Positions 51,601 to 63,176 of a stretch of 64,000 bases of DNA are shown in pieces (position 1 is the first letter of the stretch; every line of letters begins with the position of its first letter). The position numbers and the translations under genes are program-made. Origin of the DNA: Pempheris klunzingeri (lineage: Eukaryota; Chordata; Actinopteri; Acropomatiformes; Pempheridae); assembly GCF_042242105.1 (NCBI RefSeq), contig NC_092024.1, positions 3,543,501-3,607,500 of the forward strand, given 5' to 3'. The notes beneath the pieces are model-generated. The model was given only the letters and a program-made list of their open reading frames with translations. It ran no database searches and had not been told where the DNA came from.

Positions 51601-52457
51601 GACCGCTAAGGGGTGGCAGCATGTTTGCTAAGATGTTAAATCGCTAAGCTTGATGCAACTGACTGTAGTTTGCTGTGCTTACTCCATTGTAGGAAGTAGA
51701 AGCTGTAAAAGAGTAAAGTAAAGAGTAAAAGTAAAAGAGACTGATAAAGGGGCAGTTCATATGTGGAGGAAAAGTCAATTGTAAGATTACTGCTGCAGTT
51801 TTAAACTGTCACATTTTTTATCAAGTCCTAAAATAACGAGACAGCAAATCACAATAACTTTTGTGTACTAAACGTTATTCCCCTGAGTAACTTCAGCAAC
51901 TAGTAATGAACAATAATCTTTCAGCTGTATTTCAGCAAAGTCTTACAAGGTCTGTAGGCTATGTTATACAATGAAATACTGATGCATTCATCTCCAGTAA
52001 GCCGTTTTATTTGTGCAGATGCCTGTTGTCACTGCCACGTAGAGCTACGCTGTGGTTTTTGCAGTTCTTCCTCACAGCTGAGACATCACAGGCCTCTGAG
52101 GAGATGAAGCTTCAGCTTACTAATCAGAGGCCTATTGTTGTGTGCTGCCCTCGGTAGGTTAACTGTGTGGTCATGCGAGGCCTCAACGAGGATGAGCTGC
52201 TAGATTTTGTGGCGCTGACAGAGAAGAAGCCTCTGGAGGTGCGCTTCATCGAGTACATGCCCTTCGACGGTGAGAGCTCACTTCCCACAATGACTTATTA
52301 CACACGTCTTGATGAAAGAATAAAGTAACGCCTATGTTTTTATAGTGGTATGACATGTTTGATCACTGAGACAACTGTAATCTTTTAACATGTCCCTTTC
52401 CCTCTGAAGAGAAGGTGATCTGTTCAGTTTTGTTTGCAGAAATATGTTCCTGATGTG

Positions 52458-52515
<58 letters not shown>

Positions 52516-53723
52516 CTGGTTGTTGAATTGTGCATAAGCTGAAAGATGCTGTAGCATCTATGCTAAAGCCTGCACTGACCCACACTGCCTTTTCTCCCCT
52601 CTGCAGGCAATAGGTGGAACTTTAAGAAGATGGTGAGTTACCAGGAGATGCTGGACCACATCAGGCAGCAGTGGCCCGACCTGGAACCGCTTCAAACCGG
52701 ACACACGGACACCGCCAAGGTCACTGTCTCCAAATGTACTACATTTCTCAAGTATTGATTTGTACCCATCAGAAGCTGGAACACTGGAAAAGAAAGCTGA
52801 TTTATTTAGCAGCCTATCCTGAGGAATAAATCAGGATGATGCCAGCACTATTCATTCCTGTTAAATGTGAATTATTCAGAATATCTCTGAGGAATGTTGC
52901 TTGACAGAGCTGTCAGTGTTTTCACAACACACTGTGGTATCTTATCAGCTGATGCACATTTGTTGTGCTGGAATTATTAAGTTCATTGGTTAGCCAGCAG
53001 AAAACTGATCTCAACATTCCCAGTCTTGACAGACAAATGCTATTCATGGCCAAATTTGAGAAAATCAGATGAAGTGTTTGAATGCTTGAAACTGTTTTCA
53101 ACAAATCTCTCACACAAATAACTGTTTAGCGCTCTATCTGCCTTATAACAGACATTTAAAGTGCCAGGCTTCAAAGGTCAGGTGGGCTTCATCACCTCCA
53201 TGTCGGACCATTTCTGCGGCTCCTGCAACCGCTTACGCATCACTGCAGACGGCAGCCTCAAGGTAAAACTACAGCTGTTCTTTGATGTGCTTCAAGGAGC
53301 CAGTAATGGAGTCTGTTTCGTATGAATGCAATGATACATATGTAATAATCTCACCCCTTGTTTGGTTTTGGAAGCGTCTATTAATCTGTCTTAATAGTCA
53401 CACCTCCTCCTTCTTCCTGTGTGTTCTCTCAGGTGTGTTTGTTTGGGAACACCGAGGTGTCCCTGAGAGACGTCTTGCGCTCCGGGTCATCAGATGAAGA
53501 GTTACTGCAAGTCATTGGAGCTGCCGTGGGCAGGAAGAAGAAACAACATGCAGGTGGATTTGTTTACACTCAGCTTTTATGCAACACAGCGTTTTCACAG
53601 GGGGGGGGGATTCTCACAGAGTTTCAAGTTCTGTCGCAATCTAATCTTTTCCTGTTTGTCTCTCCAGGCATGTTCAGTATTTCCCAGATGAAGAACAGGC
53701 CGATGATCCTCATTGGTGGGTGA
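45687..53723 (+). CDS. mocs1: MOCS1A alone: radical-SAM GTP 3',8-cyclase form ending in Gly-Gly
   Basis: The same exons as the fused form, but exon 10 reads through to TGA at 53721-53723, giving 1227 nt and 408 aa ending NRPMILIGG. The C-terminal Gly-Gly is the hallmark of active MOCS1A/MoaA; in mammals it is needed for the cyclase step and is lost in fused forms. On this transcript MOCS1B would lie downstream as a second, normally untranslated frame. Its production depends on a donor beyond the stop, for example gtacgt at 53731. Confidence 0.85.
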
Positions 53724-55095
53724 CGTGGCTGTACGTACAAATCTCTGACACTCACTTTGTTCTATCACTGCTCAGTCGTGATTTATTTGGGTTATTATGG
53801 TTGCGGATTGTGTATGTAGCTTCAAGATGCTTTTACATTTGAGCTAATAACTAATTCTAAACTTTTTAATGATCCATCTCGATGTAAATATGAATGTTTT
53901 TGTGATGTTCTCCTTTTTTCCAGTAGACAACACATCCCAAAAGCCTTTCTCTCTGCCAAAGGCGCAAGACAGCCTGAGGGCTTTCCCCATTGTTTCCCAG
54001 CTTGCAAACATCACATCCCTCTGTCCAACAGCAGCTCCACACACGTGCCATTCAGGCAGCAGGAGAGTCCTGAATAGAGAGGGGTTTTTGTGCCTTCCAG
54101 ACTGTACTGCCTCAGTGCAGGCAGCTCGTGTTTGCTGCTCTAGAATCTTGATGAGTGAGAGTACCCATGTTAGGGCACACATTAACAAAGAAAAACTTAA
54201 TGCCATGGACAGCCTCTCTGATGTAGCACCCCTTCACTCCTTTGAGTTTGGCAACAGTCTCGCTTTCACCAGTTTGCATACTAAGACTGCAAGTTTTCCT
54301 ACACGCACAAGTGTCATGAATGAAGACGGTCTCAGGTACGCACAAACCTGGGGTCCGAATGCATTGAAGAGCCACTTACCCAGGACCTCAGGAACACCTA
54401 CTACCACACTACTTATGAATGACAAAATAAATCTGAAACAACACAGTGTTAGACTGTGCCACAGTCAGAGTTCCAGCGGGGACCCAAGTGTCAAACTCAC
54501 ACAGTTTGTGAGTGATCAGAGGAAGTTGGGCACAAATGTCTCCAACACTCAACTGGATGAAACAACAGAAGCCCAGCTGACACATACAGACGCCCAGGGG
54601 CGAGCCACCATGGTGGACGTTGGGGGAAAGGTTCCCACGTGTCGAGCAGCCACAGCCCGCGCCACCGTCATCTTGGGCCCCACTGCCTTCCGGCTGCTTC
54701 GAGATAACCAGCTGGCGAAGGGCGACGCCTTGGCTGTGGCGCAGGTGGCTGGCATCATGGCCTCCAAGCAGACGTCAGCCCTCATCCCTCTGTGCCACCC
54801 GCTCCCCTTAGACCACGCCTCCATCACCTTTGACCTTGACGAGCCGCAGAAGGCTGCGGTCATCACAGCGACGTGTCGCACCACGGGCAGGACAGGAGTG
54901 GAGATGGAGGCTTTGACAGCTGTCTCTGTGGCAGCACTGACCGTTTATGACATGTGCAAGGCAGTGAGCCACGACATCATCATCACAGATGTTAAACTGG
55001 TCAGTAAGACGGGCGGAAAGAGGGACTATCTTCGTGATCCACGACCTCCTCCCCCCGCCATTAATCCAACTCAGCAAAGTATGAATGACCTGTAA
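45687..55095 (+). CDS. mocs1: Molybdenum cofactor synthesis 1, fused MOCS1A-MOCS1B form
   Basis: Catalyses GTP to cyclic pyranopterin monophosphate, the first step of molybdenum cofactor synthesis, in mitochondria. Coding exons: 45687-45893, 47125-47236, 48408-48575, 49718-49882, 50868-50929, 52158-52269, 52607-52719, 53152-53262, 53433-53553, 53668-53715, 53924-55095; 2391 nt, 796 aa, fully in frame. The MOCS1A part is a radical-SAM enzyme with C103-x3-C107-x2-C110 and a second cluster motif C335-x2-C338-x13-C352. The last exon adds a linker of about 217 residues, then the MoaC-like MOCS1B domain from about residue 625 (LTHTD...[43 protein letters not shown]). I chose ATG 45687 because [20 protein letters not shown] resembles mammalian starts and is rich in Arg and poor in acidic residues. 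ATG 45621 would add 22 residues. The exon 7 donor (gtcact) is weak. Confidence 0.93.
52460..52513. repeat. (CA)n microsatellite in a mocs1 intron
   Basis: About 27 uninterrupted CA units, ending 93 bp before exon 7 at 52607. Confidence 0.95.
53712..53736 (+). promoter_or_regulatory. Alternative 5' splice sites around the MOCS1A stop codon
   Basis: Donor 1 (gtgggt) follows 53715 and removes the Gly-Gly and the TGA; the leftover G joins TA at 53924 to make Val, so the frame runs on into MOCS1B. Donor 2 (gtacgt) follows 53730, past the TGA at 53721-53723, and leaves the MOCS1A stop in place. The two sites are 15 bases apart. Confidence 0.65.
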
Positions 55096-55153
55096 CCAAC
55101 ATGAAATCTACCAGTTGTCATATTTTTCTACAAACTAAAACATATGTCTTCAG

Positions 55154-55159
55154 AATAAA
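55154..55159 (+). terminator. Candidate polyadenylation signal AATAAA of mocs1
   Basis: First canonical hexamer, 59 bases past the stop codon, in the expected orientation. Confidence 0.55.
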
Positions 55160-56283
55160 TTTGAAGGATGTAATTAGATACAGAAATACTACACCAAGTG
55201 TGTAGTACGGGGCTACCGCCATCACTAGCTTAGTCAAGTGTTCAAGCCACTGACATTTTCCAGAGTTTGATTACTGATCTGAATAATGTTCTCTCGACAG
55301 TGTTTGTGTTAACTTAAATTTCGCTGTGCTTTGCAAATAATTTCAGTGTCATACATCAGATTTTTCCCGTACTACATATCTGACATGTGGAACGTGTGAA
55401 GAGTGTAGAGTGGATGCAGGGCAGCAGTGTATCTTTTAGTCTCTAGAGGGCACTGAAATATTACATTCACAAGCCTCTGCGGAAATCTTCAAGCAAGGAA
55501 CAAACTGAGGAGGGCCTCAGCACTATTCACACATTGAATGCGTCTTTTACGAACTCTGAAGATTATTCCATTCAGATGAATGCCTGACCTGAAAGCTGCC
55601 ACAGAGGGGAACAACACCAGAGCAGTGAGAGCAGAGGAGTGAACGTTTCACTACATTTCAGGCTTTTCTCAAGTCTGACTGAAATCTCACTCATACTATG
55701 TTCCTCTACTTACCTGCTCTGAATTGTTATAATTAACAGTTCCATGAATGTTTTACAGGGGAGTTTTGGGGTGAATTCTGTTCTAAGAAAAGCAACTCAG
55801 AGATGTTGCTTTCATCATTTAGTCAGTGGTATTCTTCTACCTCTGTGGTGTGGTGTGTCATATAAAGGCTGATAACACAAATACTCGACTAAGTTTTGTT
55901 GTTGTTGTTCGATTGTTTCTTCCCTCTCTGTGCTTCCAGAACCAACTGGAATGACTGCCTGGTGAAATGGCAGCTGATGCTGCCTCCGTTCACTACATGT
56001 CATATTAATTTTGTCAGTGTTACTGTAGCTATGATCCTCTCTGGTCTGCACCACACACCAGCACTTCTGACTTGTTCTAGCAGATAGCTGATTTTATTCA
56101 CTCTGCATCCATCTCACTTCACTTTTCCCTTATTAAAATCTAAAATGTTGTGCAGAGTCCTGTGTCCTGTGTCTTAATGTCTGATCCCACAAAGTGGTTT
56201 CTGTCACTTACAGCTACAATGTGTTTCCTGCTGTTTTATCTGGAAATGAAAGAAAACAGAAAAACTGCAGAGGTTTGTCCAAA
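55160..56283. other. Intergenic DNA between mocs1 and cfap100
   Basis: No coding frame supported. May hold an extended mocs1 3' untranslated region. Confidence 0.5.
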
Positions 56284-56337
56284 ATCTATCTATCTATCTA
56301 TCTATCTCCATCCATCCATCCATCCATCCATCCATCC
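56284..56337. repeat. (ATCT)n(CATC)n tetranucleotide repeat
   Basis: About five ATCT-type units followed by about eight CATC units. It ends 50 bases upstream of the X-box at 56388. Confidence 0.9.
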
Positions 56338-56387
56338 AATGGTTTAGCAGTTTTTCTGCCTCCACCAATGATAGAGCTGCTGCAGGG

Positions 56388-56401
56388 GTCACCATGGCAA
56401 C
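56388..56401 (+). promoter_or_regulatory. RFX X-box motif upstream of cfap100
   Basis: GTCACC AT GGCAAC fits the X-box consensus GTNRCC-(0-3 nt)-RGYAAC at every position. It lies 445 bases before the first cfap100 ATG. RFX factors bind such sites in promoters of ciliary genes, which agrees with the assignment of the downstream gene. Confidence 0.7.
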
Positions 56402-56845
56402 TCCCACTTTCAAAGACACCAAAACAACATCGATGGAAATTCAAGGTTTGTGTCTGCTGTGATAAAGATGTCAGGTTGGTACTGGCTAATCAATCACCAT
56501 TAATATCTAACTGAACTATCAGTTTGCTTCAGCACTAACCTGTAACTAGTTTTGTCAAGCTAACAGTGCTGCCAGGACCAAGTGTTGATGCTAAACCGGA
56601 GCCTCATATTGCAAAGCCACAACTTTTGTGAGCAACATTTAAATTTCCAGGAATGTTGCATTTTTCCAAACGCATGTAAGGCTGGCTTAGTAACACTAGA
56701 GGTAGAGTCAGTGTTTTATGTGATGCGGTTAATGTAGAGTTCATGGAGAAACAGCTGTTTGTCAGTCTCAGATTTTAGGTTTCAATTTGTGTGCTCTCTG
56801 CAACCTGCAGCCGCTGACAGGACAGAGCCAGAAACATCCTCGGAG

Positions 56846-59800
56846 ATGTCAGCACCAGAGCCAGGTGAGTATGTGCTACTATGGCAGGCTTCACACAGGA
56901 GAAACACGGTGACTGCAGTCGTTTTCAATGCTTTCTGGTAGTGTTAACATTATCATTTCAACAAGAGGACCACATACTTTTGTTGTTTAACACAGAGTCA
57001 TTTTCCTCCTGTGTTCTGTGTGTAGAAGTGAGAGGGAGGAGGCCGGGACGGAGCCAGTTCAAAGTGCCACACAGCATGCCTGCAATGACTGAGGAGGAAA
57101 AAGGGCACCGAAAAGAGGTCGGTGTGTGTGTTTAAACACAGCATAACCAGCTTTACATCCACTGCCATGACCAGACAAACCGCTCTTCTCCTCCATGGTC
57201 AGGTGCTGCATAAACTGTTGGCCTTACGTGATGAGCTGACGGACGACATGGTAGCAGGACAACTGTGGAATACCAAAATCCCCCTTAAACAAACAAAAGA
57301 CATCCCTGAGCCGAGGATGACCATGGTTCAGCGAAGTAGGTGGATACAGAGCAGAGAGTCAGAGCACGTGAAATGTAGTGAAAGTAATACTTCTGACCTG
57401 AAAAGATTGTGATGCTTTACTTTAGTGTTAAGAAACACCTGTCCTCTGTCTCTAGTGACTATTGAGGCAGAGATAAAACACAACCTGCTCTCCACTGAAC
57501 GGCGTAGAGCACTGCAGGAGGTAAACAACTTCAAGGGGTCTGTTTTAAGTGTGGATGTGTCAGATGGCTGCAGGGATTTAGTTCACTGCAAGAGAGGGTT
57601 CCCATAGAGTATAAAGGAGCTACAGATATCAGACTCGATAAGAATCACCCATATTGATGTATTTATAGATCAGTATCGGCCGTTTTACTGATGTTGCTGT
57701 TTTAGTTTTTCTTATGCAGGTCCCTTTATGTTCGACCATAAATCCGCCAGAGCATTTTTTTTTTTTTTTTTTACATTTTTACATACTGTAGTCCCATTTT
57801 TTGGAGTATTTTAATTTACTATACATCAATACAACCCTTACATCCTAAATTTTAATAATATGTATAGATTCATGCCTTTACTAATTAAATAAATTGCCAA
57901 AAAGTGCAGTAAAAATGAAAGTGAAAATCGTTTTTTACTGTCTTGAACCTTTTACTTACTTACTTTTATCAAAATACATATACAATCTGGCAGAAATATA
58001 CACAGAAAGGAACAATTTACATGATATTCTATTGCTACAGTATTCTCTCTTCAGAATCACTGAAGGACCGTGTCGGTCCTCTCATCTGACGCTCAACAAG
58101 ACAGCAAATAAGAATATTACCTGAAATAATAAACTGTTCTCTTCAAATAAAAACATCAACCACTTTGAAGCCTTACATATGTTAATTAGATAGTGATAGA
58201 TAGTGTTTTTTTTCCCTCTGCCAATTCATGTCTGGCTTTACCACCTTCCTATTTTTAATAAAGTAAGTTCTTCCTTCCTTCCTTCCCTCTGTCTTCAGGA
58301 ATGTCTGATTAGGAGCAGGGAAGAGGTTGAGAATTTGGACAAGACCACTGCAGCACAGAACCGACTTCTGGAGGAGCTACAAGAAAACATTAGAAGCGAG
58401 AATAACAAATTTCTCGGGATCCTCAGTGGGATTGAGATAAAACCTGAGGATGCCAGAATACTGTAAGTTGTGCATCATTTGTCATTGTGACACAAGATTA
58501 AAGTAAATATTTTGTTATATAATAACTGTAATGTTGTCTCTGTTGTCAGTTTTAAAAATGAGAGCAAGTCCAAACAGGAGAACAACGCTATGATTGAGAA
58601 CTTAAGTGACGTATCAGTTACCTTAAAAAGGTAGCACTATGATAATATCATACATCAATCTGTGCACATCCCCCATGTGTTATGTGCATTAAGTGATAAG
58701 GAGAGGAACTATAAATCAAAGTGAGCACTGGGACACACTGATGTGTATGTGGATCTGAACTTAGTGTGTCCTTTCTTTATAGTGAAATTGCCAAGATTGA
58801 GGAAACCTTAAATAAATATAAGGGATACAAGAACATTTTGTTCAAGCTGTCACCTCTGGAGTGGCAGGAGGCAAAAGCTTTGGAATCTACCGTCCCGTCT
58901 CACAGCGGGCCTCAGGAGTCAGAAAGTAGACAGGGTAAGTGTTAAGATTCTAATTTATTCACTTGATATTGATCTCAAACCCGATCTGAGCTTGTGATAA
59001 CGTGCACACAGGTCTGGAGACGCTGTCCTCAGCTACCAACGACTCAACGTAAGGGGACCTCAACACATCACATCCGCAACGAGACTGATGAGCATTCTGC
59101 TGCATGTCCAGCGTTTGTTTCGTTAACTGTCTTTTTCTTGTTCTTTGGCATTTCAGGGTCACAGATTGTGAACTGGGAATCAACAGCACAGAACATGAGG
59201 TCAGTTTTCCCGAAGCGCTACATCTTTTCATCTTGAGTGCTTATTTGCCCTCACCGTGCTGTCGCTCTCCCGGCCCTGCAGGAGCTATACTTCTCTGATC
59301 CCCAGCAGCTACTGGATGTGGTGTCAGAGCTGACCGAGCAGAGCCTGTCCCTGATTCAGACCTCCACCAGGGTGGATGGGACTCTGGAGGAGCTCCAGCA
59401 GATCATCGATACCTCACAGAAGAAAATGTAAGCGTCATATTTAGCCAAAGGGCTCAAGTGAACATGCAGTTTGTGGTTTGTGTAACACTAAGGGACATGC
59501 AGTATAAGAGGATACAGCCTAAACAAAAGCCAGCTGTATAAAAGTATTAGCAAGAAAATAAAAGTAACTTGTGACAGTAATCCCATCCAGTGCTAACTCC
59601 TCTCTGTCTGTAGGAAGGAGGATGAAGAGAAGCTGACACAGCAGGTAAATGACATGCAGGACAGGATCAGCAAAGACACGGAGAGAGCTGCTGCGCTCAA
59701 AAGGAAGGTTCAGCTGCATGACATATTAAAAGCAGAGGACCAGGTAAGGGGGCAGAATGTACTGTACTGTATGGTTACAAAACCAAAAGCTGCACTTGGC

Positions 59801-61308
59801 AAATTAAAATGGATCCAACGGATATCAGCACCCAGAAATCATTTAAGTCGGCATCATATAAACTGTTACGCAGCATTCTGAGTTTGACCAGATGTTTTTT
59901 TCCCTCTCCTCCTCCTAATCCTCTCCATCGCCTTCATCTGTTCCACTCGCTCTCTTTGCTCACAGGATGTTTTGATGGACGCTCTGACCACAAAGGTGGC
60001 TGAGGTGCATCGCTGTTGCATGGATAAGCGGCTGACCCACCTCAGCACCTTGGAGAAGCTGTCCAGTGTCGAGTACCGTATGTTATTCCTGCTGGACCTC
60101 ATCGAGAACATCCCTGAAGAAAGCTTGGAGACACTGAGGCAGATCAAGGACGGTGAGAGGAGGAGCAGGTGTGTCTCACTGACGGGTCTGATGGCCGTAG
60201 ACTCTCATATTATAGTATATGTCCCATAGTATATTGTTTCAGTAGTAGATTCAGTAGTATCAGGTTCATTTTGATTCTTTTTCTTTTTACAATTTCTAAA
60301 CCAGGACTCTTGTGGCATATTTTGCTTGTGTTTCCAGCAAAAAATTACTTACTTGCTCATTTACTTTTATTGAATCATTTCTTCAAACAGTTAATTTCGT
60401 TTTAATCTCTTTTTCCATTGACGCCCAATTATACAATTTAAACTTAGACAGGTGCACAATATACATGAGCTGATTGAGATAATTGTTGTGCTGCGGATCA
60501 GCCAGTCAGTCCCTCAAAATAATCGTTTATCAGCAGCATGTTTATACTGCTAATGGTAATTTTATAATGGAATGTTCCGCATGAGGGGCGGCAGTGTTTA
60601 GTCAACCTGCACTTCACTGCAGGTTGTGGGAGTCCTGGTGTGGATAGACGGTTCAGACCGGCTTCTCTGTCTTCATTGTATCAATGCAATTACAATATAC
60701 AGTGTATGCTCATGATAATGTAAGGAAGCCTGAACAGAGATGTTTCCCCATAGAGCATGCTACATGAAAACCCTTCCTGCAACGTTGTGTCACTTTCCAG
60801 GCTGCGAGAAGAGAAGCTGCAACTGGAGAGGGAGAAACAGAAAGAAAGGATGAAGAAGTGCATGCAAAGATCCCTGGGTGACTCCAAGATAATAGTGAGT
60901 CTTCTTCCACTTAACGATGGATACAAACAACATTCTATTCTTTAAATGTCAATATTTCTTTTAGGTTTTCTACAATTAAACATTTCACCGATCAAAAATG
61001 ATCAGTGGATCATAACCACATTCATTTGACTGACATCCTACACTGCCTGTAAAATGTGTTGCACTGAGACATCAGCTGAAATACATGGCAGCTCAACACG
61101 GACATCAGCTGCACAAATCAAAAGAGATTTTGAACTGATCAAAAGGCTAAAAGGCTAAAGCTTCATCCTGTTTTTCTGTTAGCGTGAAAGAAAGCTCATG
61201 CCTAGATCCATCCCAGTGAAGCAGAAGATCAAAGTCAGCGATGAGGAAGAGCTTCCTGCCAAGGATGAACTCCACGACTACCTCTTCACCACTGAGGACG
61301 CAGAGTAG
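56846..61308 (+). CDS. cfap100: Cilia- and flagella-associated protein 100 (CCDC37-like coiled-coil protein)
   Basis: Coiled-coil axonemal protein related to FAP100/MIA1, which regulates inner-arm dynein in motile cilia. Coding exons: 56846-56864, 57026-57117, 57203-57335, 57456-57520, 58299-58462, 58550-58630, 58783-58934, 59012-59048, 59157-59199, 59282-59427, 59614-59743, 59966-60168, 60801-60894, 61183-61308; 1485 nt, 494 aa, frames consistent. Diagnostic blocks are KYKGYKNILFKLSPLEWQEA (DUF4200-type segment), ELYFSDPQQLLDVVSELTEQ SLSLIQ, a long Glu/Lys coiled coil, and the basic tail RERKLMPRSIPVKQKIKV. No signal peptide or membrane segment. It is shorter than the human protein (about 611 aa). 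The exon holding the ATG has an acceptor-like ctgcag at about 56811, so an upstream leader exon, or an earlier start, is likely. CCDC38 is the nearest alternative. Confidence 0.8.
57755..57772. repeat. Poly-T tract in a cfap100 intron
   Basis: Eighteen T residues in the 778-bp intron before exon 58299-58462. It may be the tail of a retroposed sequence, but no partner sequence is recognisable. Confidence 0.7.
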
Positions 61309-61649
61309 AAAAGAAACAAAGTCTTTCACTTTGGGATCCAGTCCCAAATAAGCCATGATGTATTCTTCACCACATGGCCACTTCAAAATGGAACTTACAT
61401 TAACACATATTATAAAACACATAACCATCTGAAATTTGCCTCCATGAAAGCAATATGGTCTCATTTTTCTTTTGGGTTTCACAGCTCTACACCGGGGTCA
61501 GGCAGTATCAGTACCAGTGTAGGATTCTACCTGCTGCCTGCAGTCTCTTTGTGCTGTGCTGTGTTGTGTTGTGACCCAGCGATTCAAGAATTCAATTACT
61601 AGTGGACTAATAATCGATAATGACTAATAATACTAATAGTAGCAGTGGG
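61309..61649. other. Presumed 3' untranslated region of cfap100
   Basis: Directly follows the stop codon. No canonical AATAAA occurs close by; the nearest variants are TATAAA near 61410 and ATTAAA near 61690, and AATAAA first appears at 62682. Confidence 0.35.
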
Positions 61650-62170
61650 GGTGGCACAGGCCCACAGCAGATATCAAGTTAGTAACACCCATTAAAGGGA
61701 CGTGAAGCATACAGATGAAGAGGGAGGAGAGGAGAGAGGAGCCCAGTGCATCATGGGAAGTCCCCTTGCAGTCTAAGTCCATAGCAGCATAACTAGGGGC
61801 TGGTGTAAGGCAGGTGAGCCAGTCCTAAACTGTAAGCTTTACCAGAAAGGACAGTGTTAAGCCTGCTCTTAAAAATACAGAGGGTGTCCCTCCTAGGCCC
61901 AGGCTGGAAGAAGGTTCCACTGGAGAGGAGGCTGAAGCTCTGCCTCCCACACTACTTCTGAGGACTTAAAGAACCTCAAGTAGGCCTGAATTCTGGCTGT
62001 GCAGTGCTCTAGTAGGATAATAGGGTACTTCTGGTGCAGCTATGTTCATGGCAGCTCTGTTGCCACTGATCTAACCCTCCTGGCTGATACCGTCAAAATG
62101 TACCAAGTCTTGATAAGCAGTCACTGGAGAATCTGGCTTGTGGTGTCCTTGTGTCTTTGAATGATCTTGG
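61650..62170. repeat. Probable interspersed repeat
   Basis: Phrases such as cccagtgcatcatgggaagt, tctaagtccatagcagcata, gtgttaagcctgctcttaaa and ttccactggagaggaggctg resemble a repeat I have met in many teleost genomes. Family and exact ends are not known to me. Confidence 0.45.
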
Positions 62171-63168
62171 AGCAGTGATGACATCACCAGTGGTTGCAGC
62201 AGAGAAAAGCAAAGAGCTTTCTGCAGGTCCTGCAGAGGGCCCTGGGTTTAAACACCTCACTGTTGACTAACCAGCTTTAAATGTGCCATATTTCAACAAT
62301 GCAGCGGAGCTTCTGTATTATTTTTGAGAGAGTCTTGTAATTCCACAGTAGTAAAAGTGCTAAATGGAAATCAAGTTTTTTCATCTAATTGCACATTTCA
62401 ACCAAAGACTTAGAGCAAATCAGGAATGTGATGTTTGCTGTCTAAATACTGTTTTTACATCTGAATCAAATGAGGGCTGTTGTCAGATCAAACAAAATGC
62501 TTGTCTTCATGTCAGATACCAGACATTTCACTGTCATCTAGGGGACATAGGCTGCCATTACATTATTAGGTTTTGAAAATGTACACTAAAATGTACACTT
62601 TTTGAAAATGTGCATTAAATATTTGGATTCATGAACTCATTCGGCATTGACTGTCCTCGCACCTAAGTGACAAACTGTGCAAATAAAAAGCCTGATTCAA
62701 ACCTGACATTCACCATTTGTTATAGTTGAAAGAAATTCTAGTAGTTTTAATGCACAGCAACATCCAGACACGGTTTGTGTCTGATTTTTAGTCTTGTTTT
62801 GAACAGTCCTCATATATGCAGGTATGATTTATTGTTATGAATGGAAATATCAGCATTGACTTATCTTACCTTATACCTTACAGTATAAAAGTACATTAAA
62901 ATGTACCTATACCAGTTGTAGTACAGGAGGGGCCTGTGAGGAACACCACCTGATCCTGTTATTTAAAATAGTGACCTAAACCCTCCCAACTGATGAAGAG
63001 AATCAGATCAGAGAACAGTACATTTGCTTATCAAGCTCATTTTAACAGGGACAACATGTTGAGGCATTAATTTCCCAACGTCTTCAGCTAAATATCACCA
63101 CCATGCAACGGAGTATGTGTTCATTTTAGACATAAAATGATAAAATTGCTGCATGGCTGTGGGTACAT
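62171..63168. other. Intergenic DNA, nothing recognised
   Basis: AT-rich, no coding frame with support. AATAAA at 62682-62687 could end a long transcript. Confidence 0.5.
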
Positions 63169-63176
63169 ACCATAAT

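Noticed and set aside
56759-56845. An earlier start for cfap100
   Set aside because: The upstream open frame begins at a TTG and crosses an acceptor-like ctgcag. The first ATG in frame is at 56846, although a coding exon further upstream cannot be ruled out.
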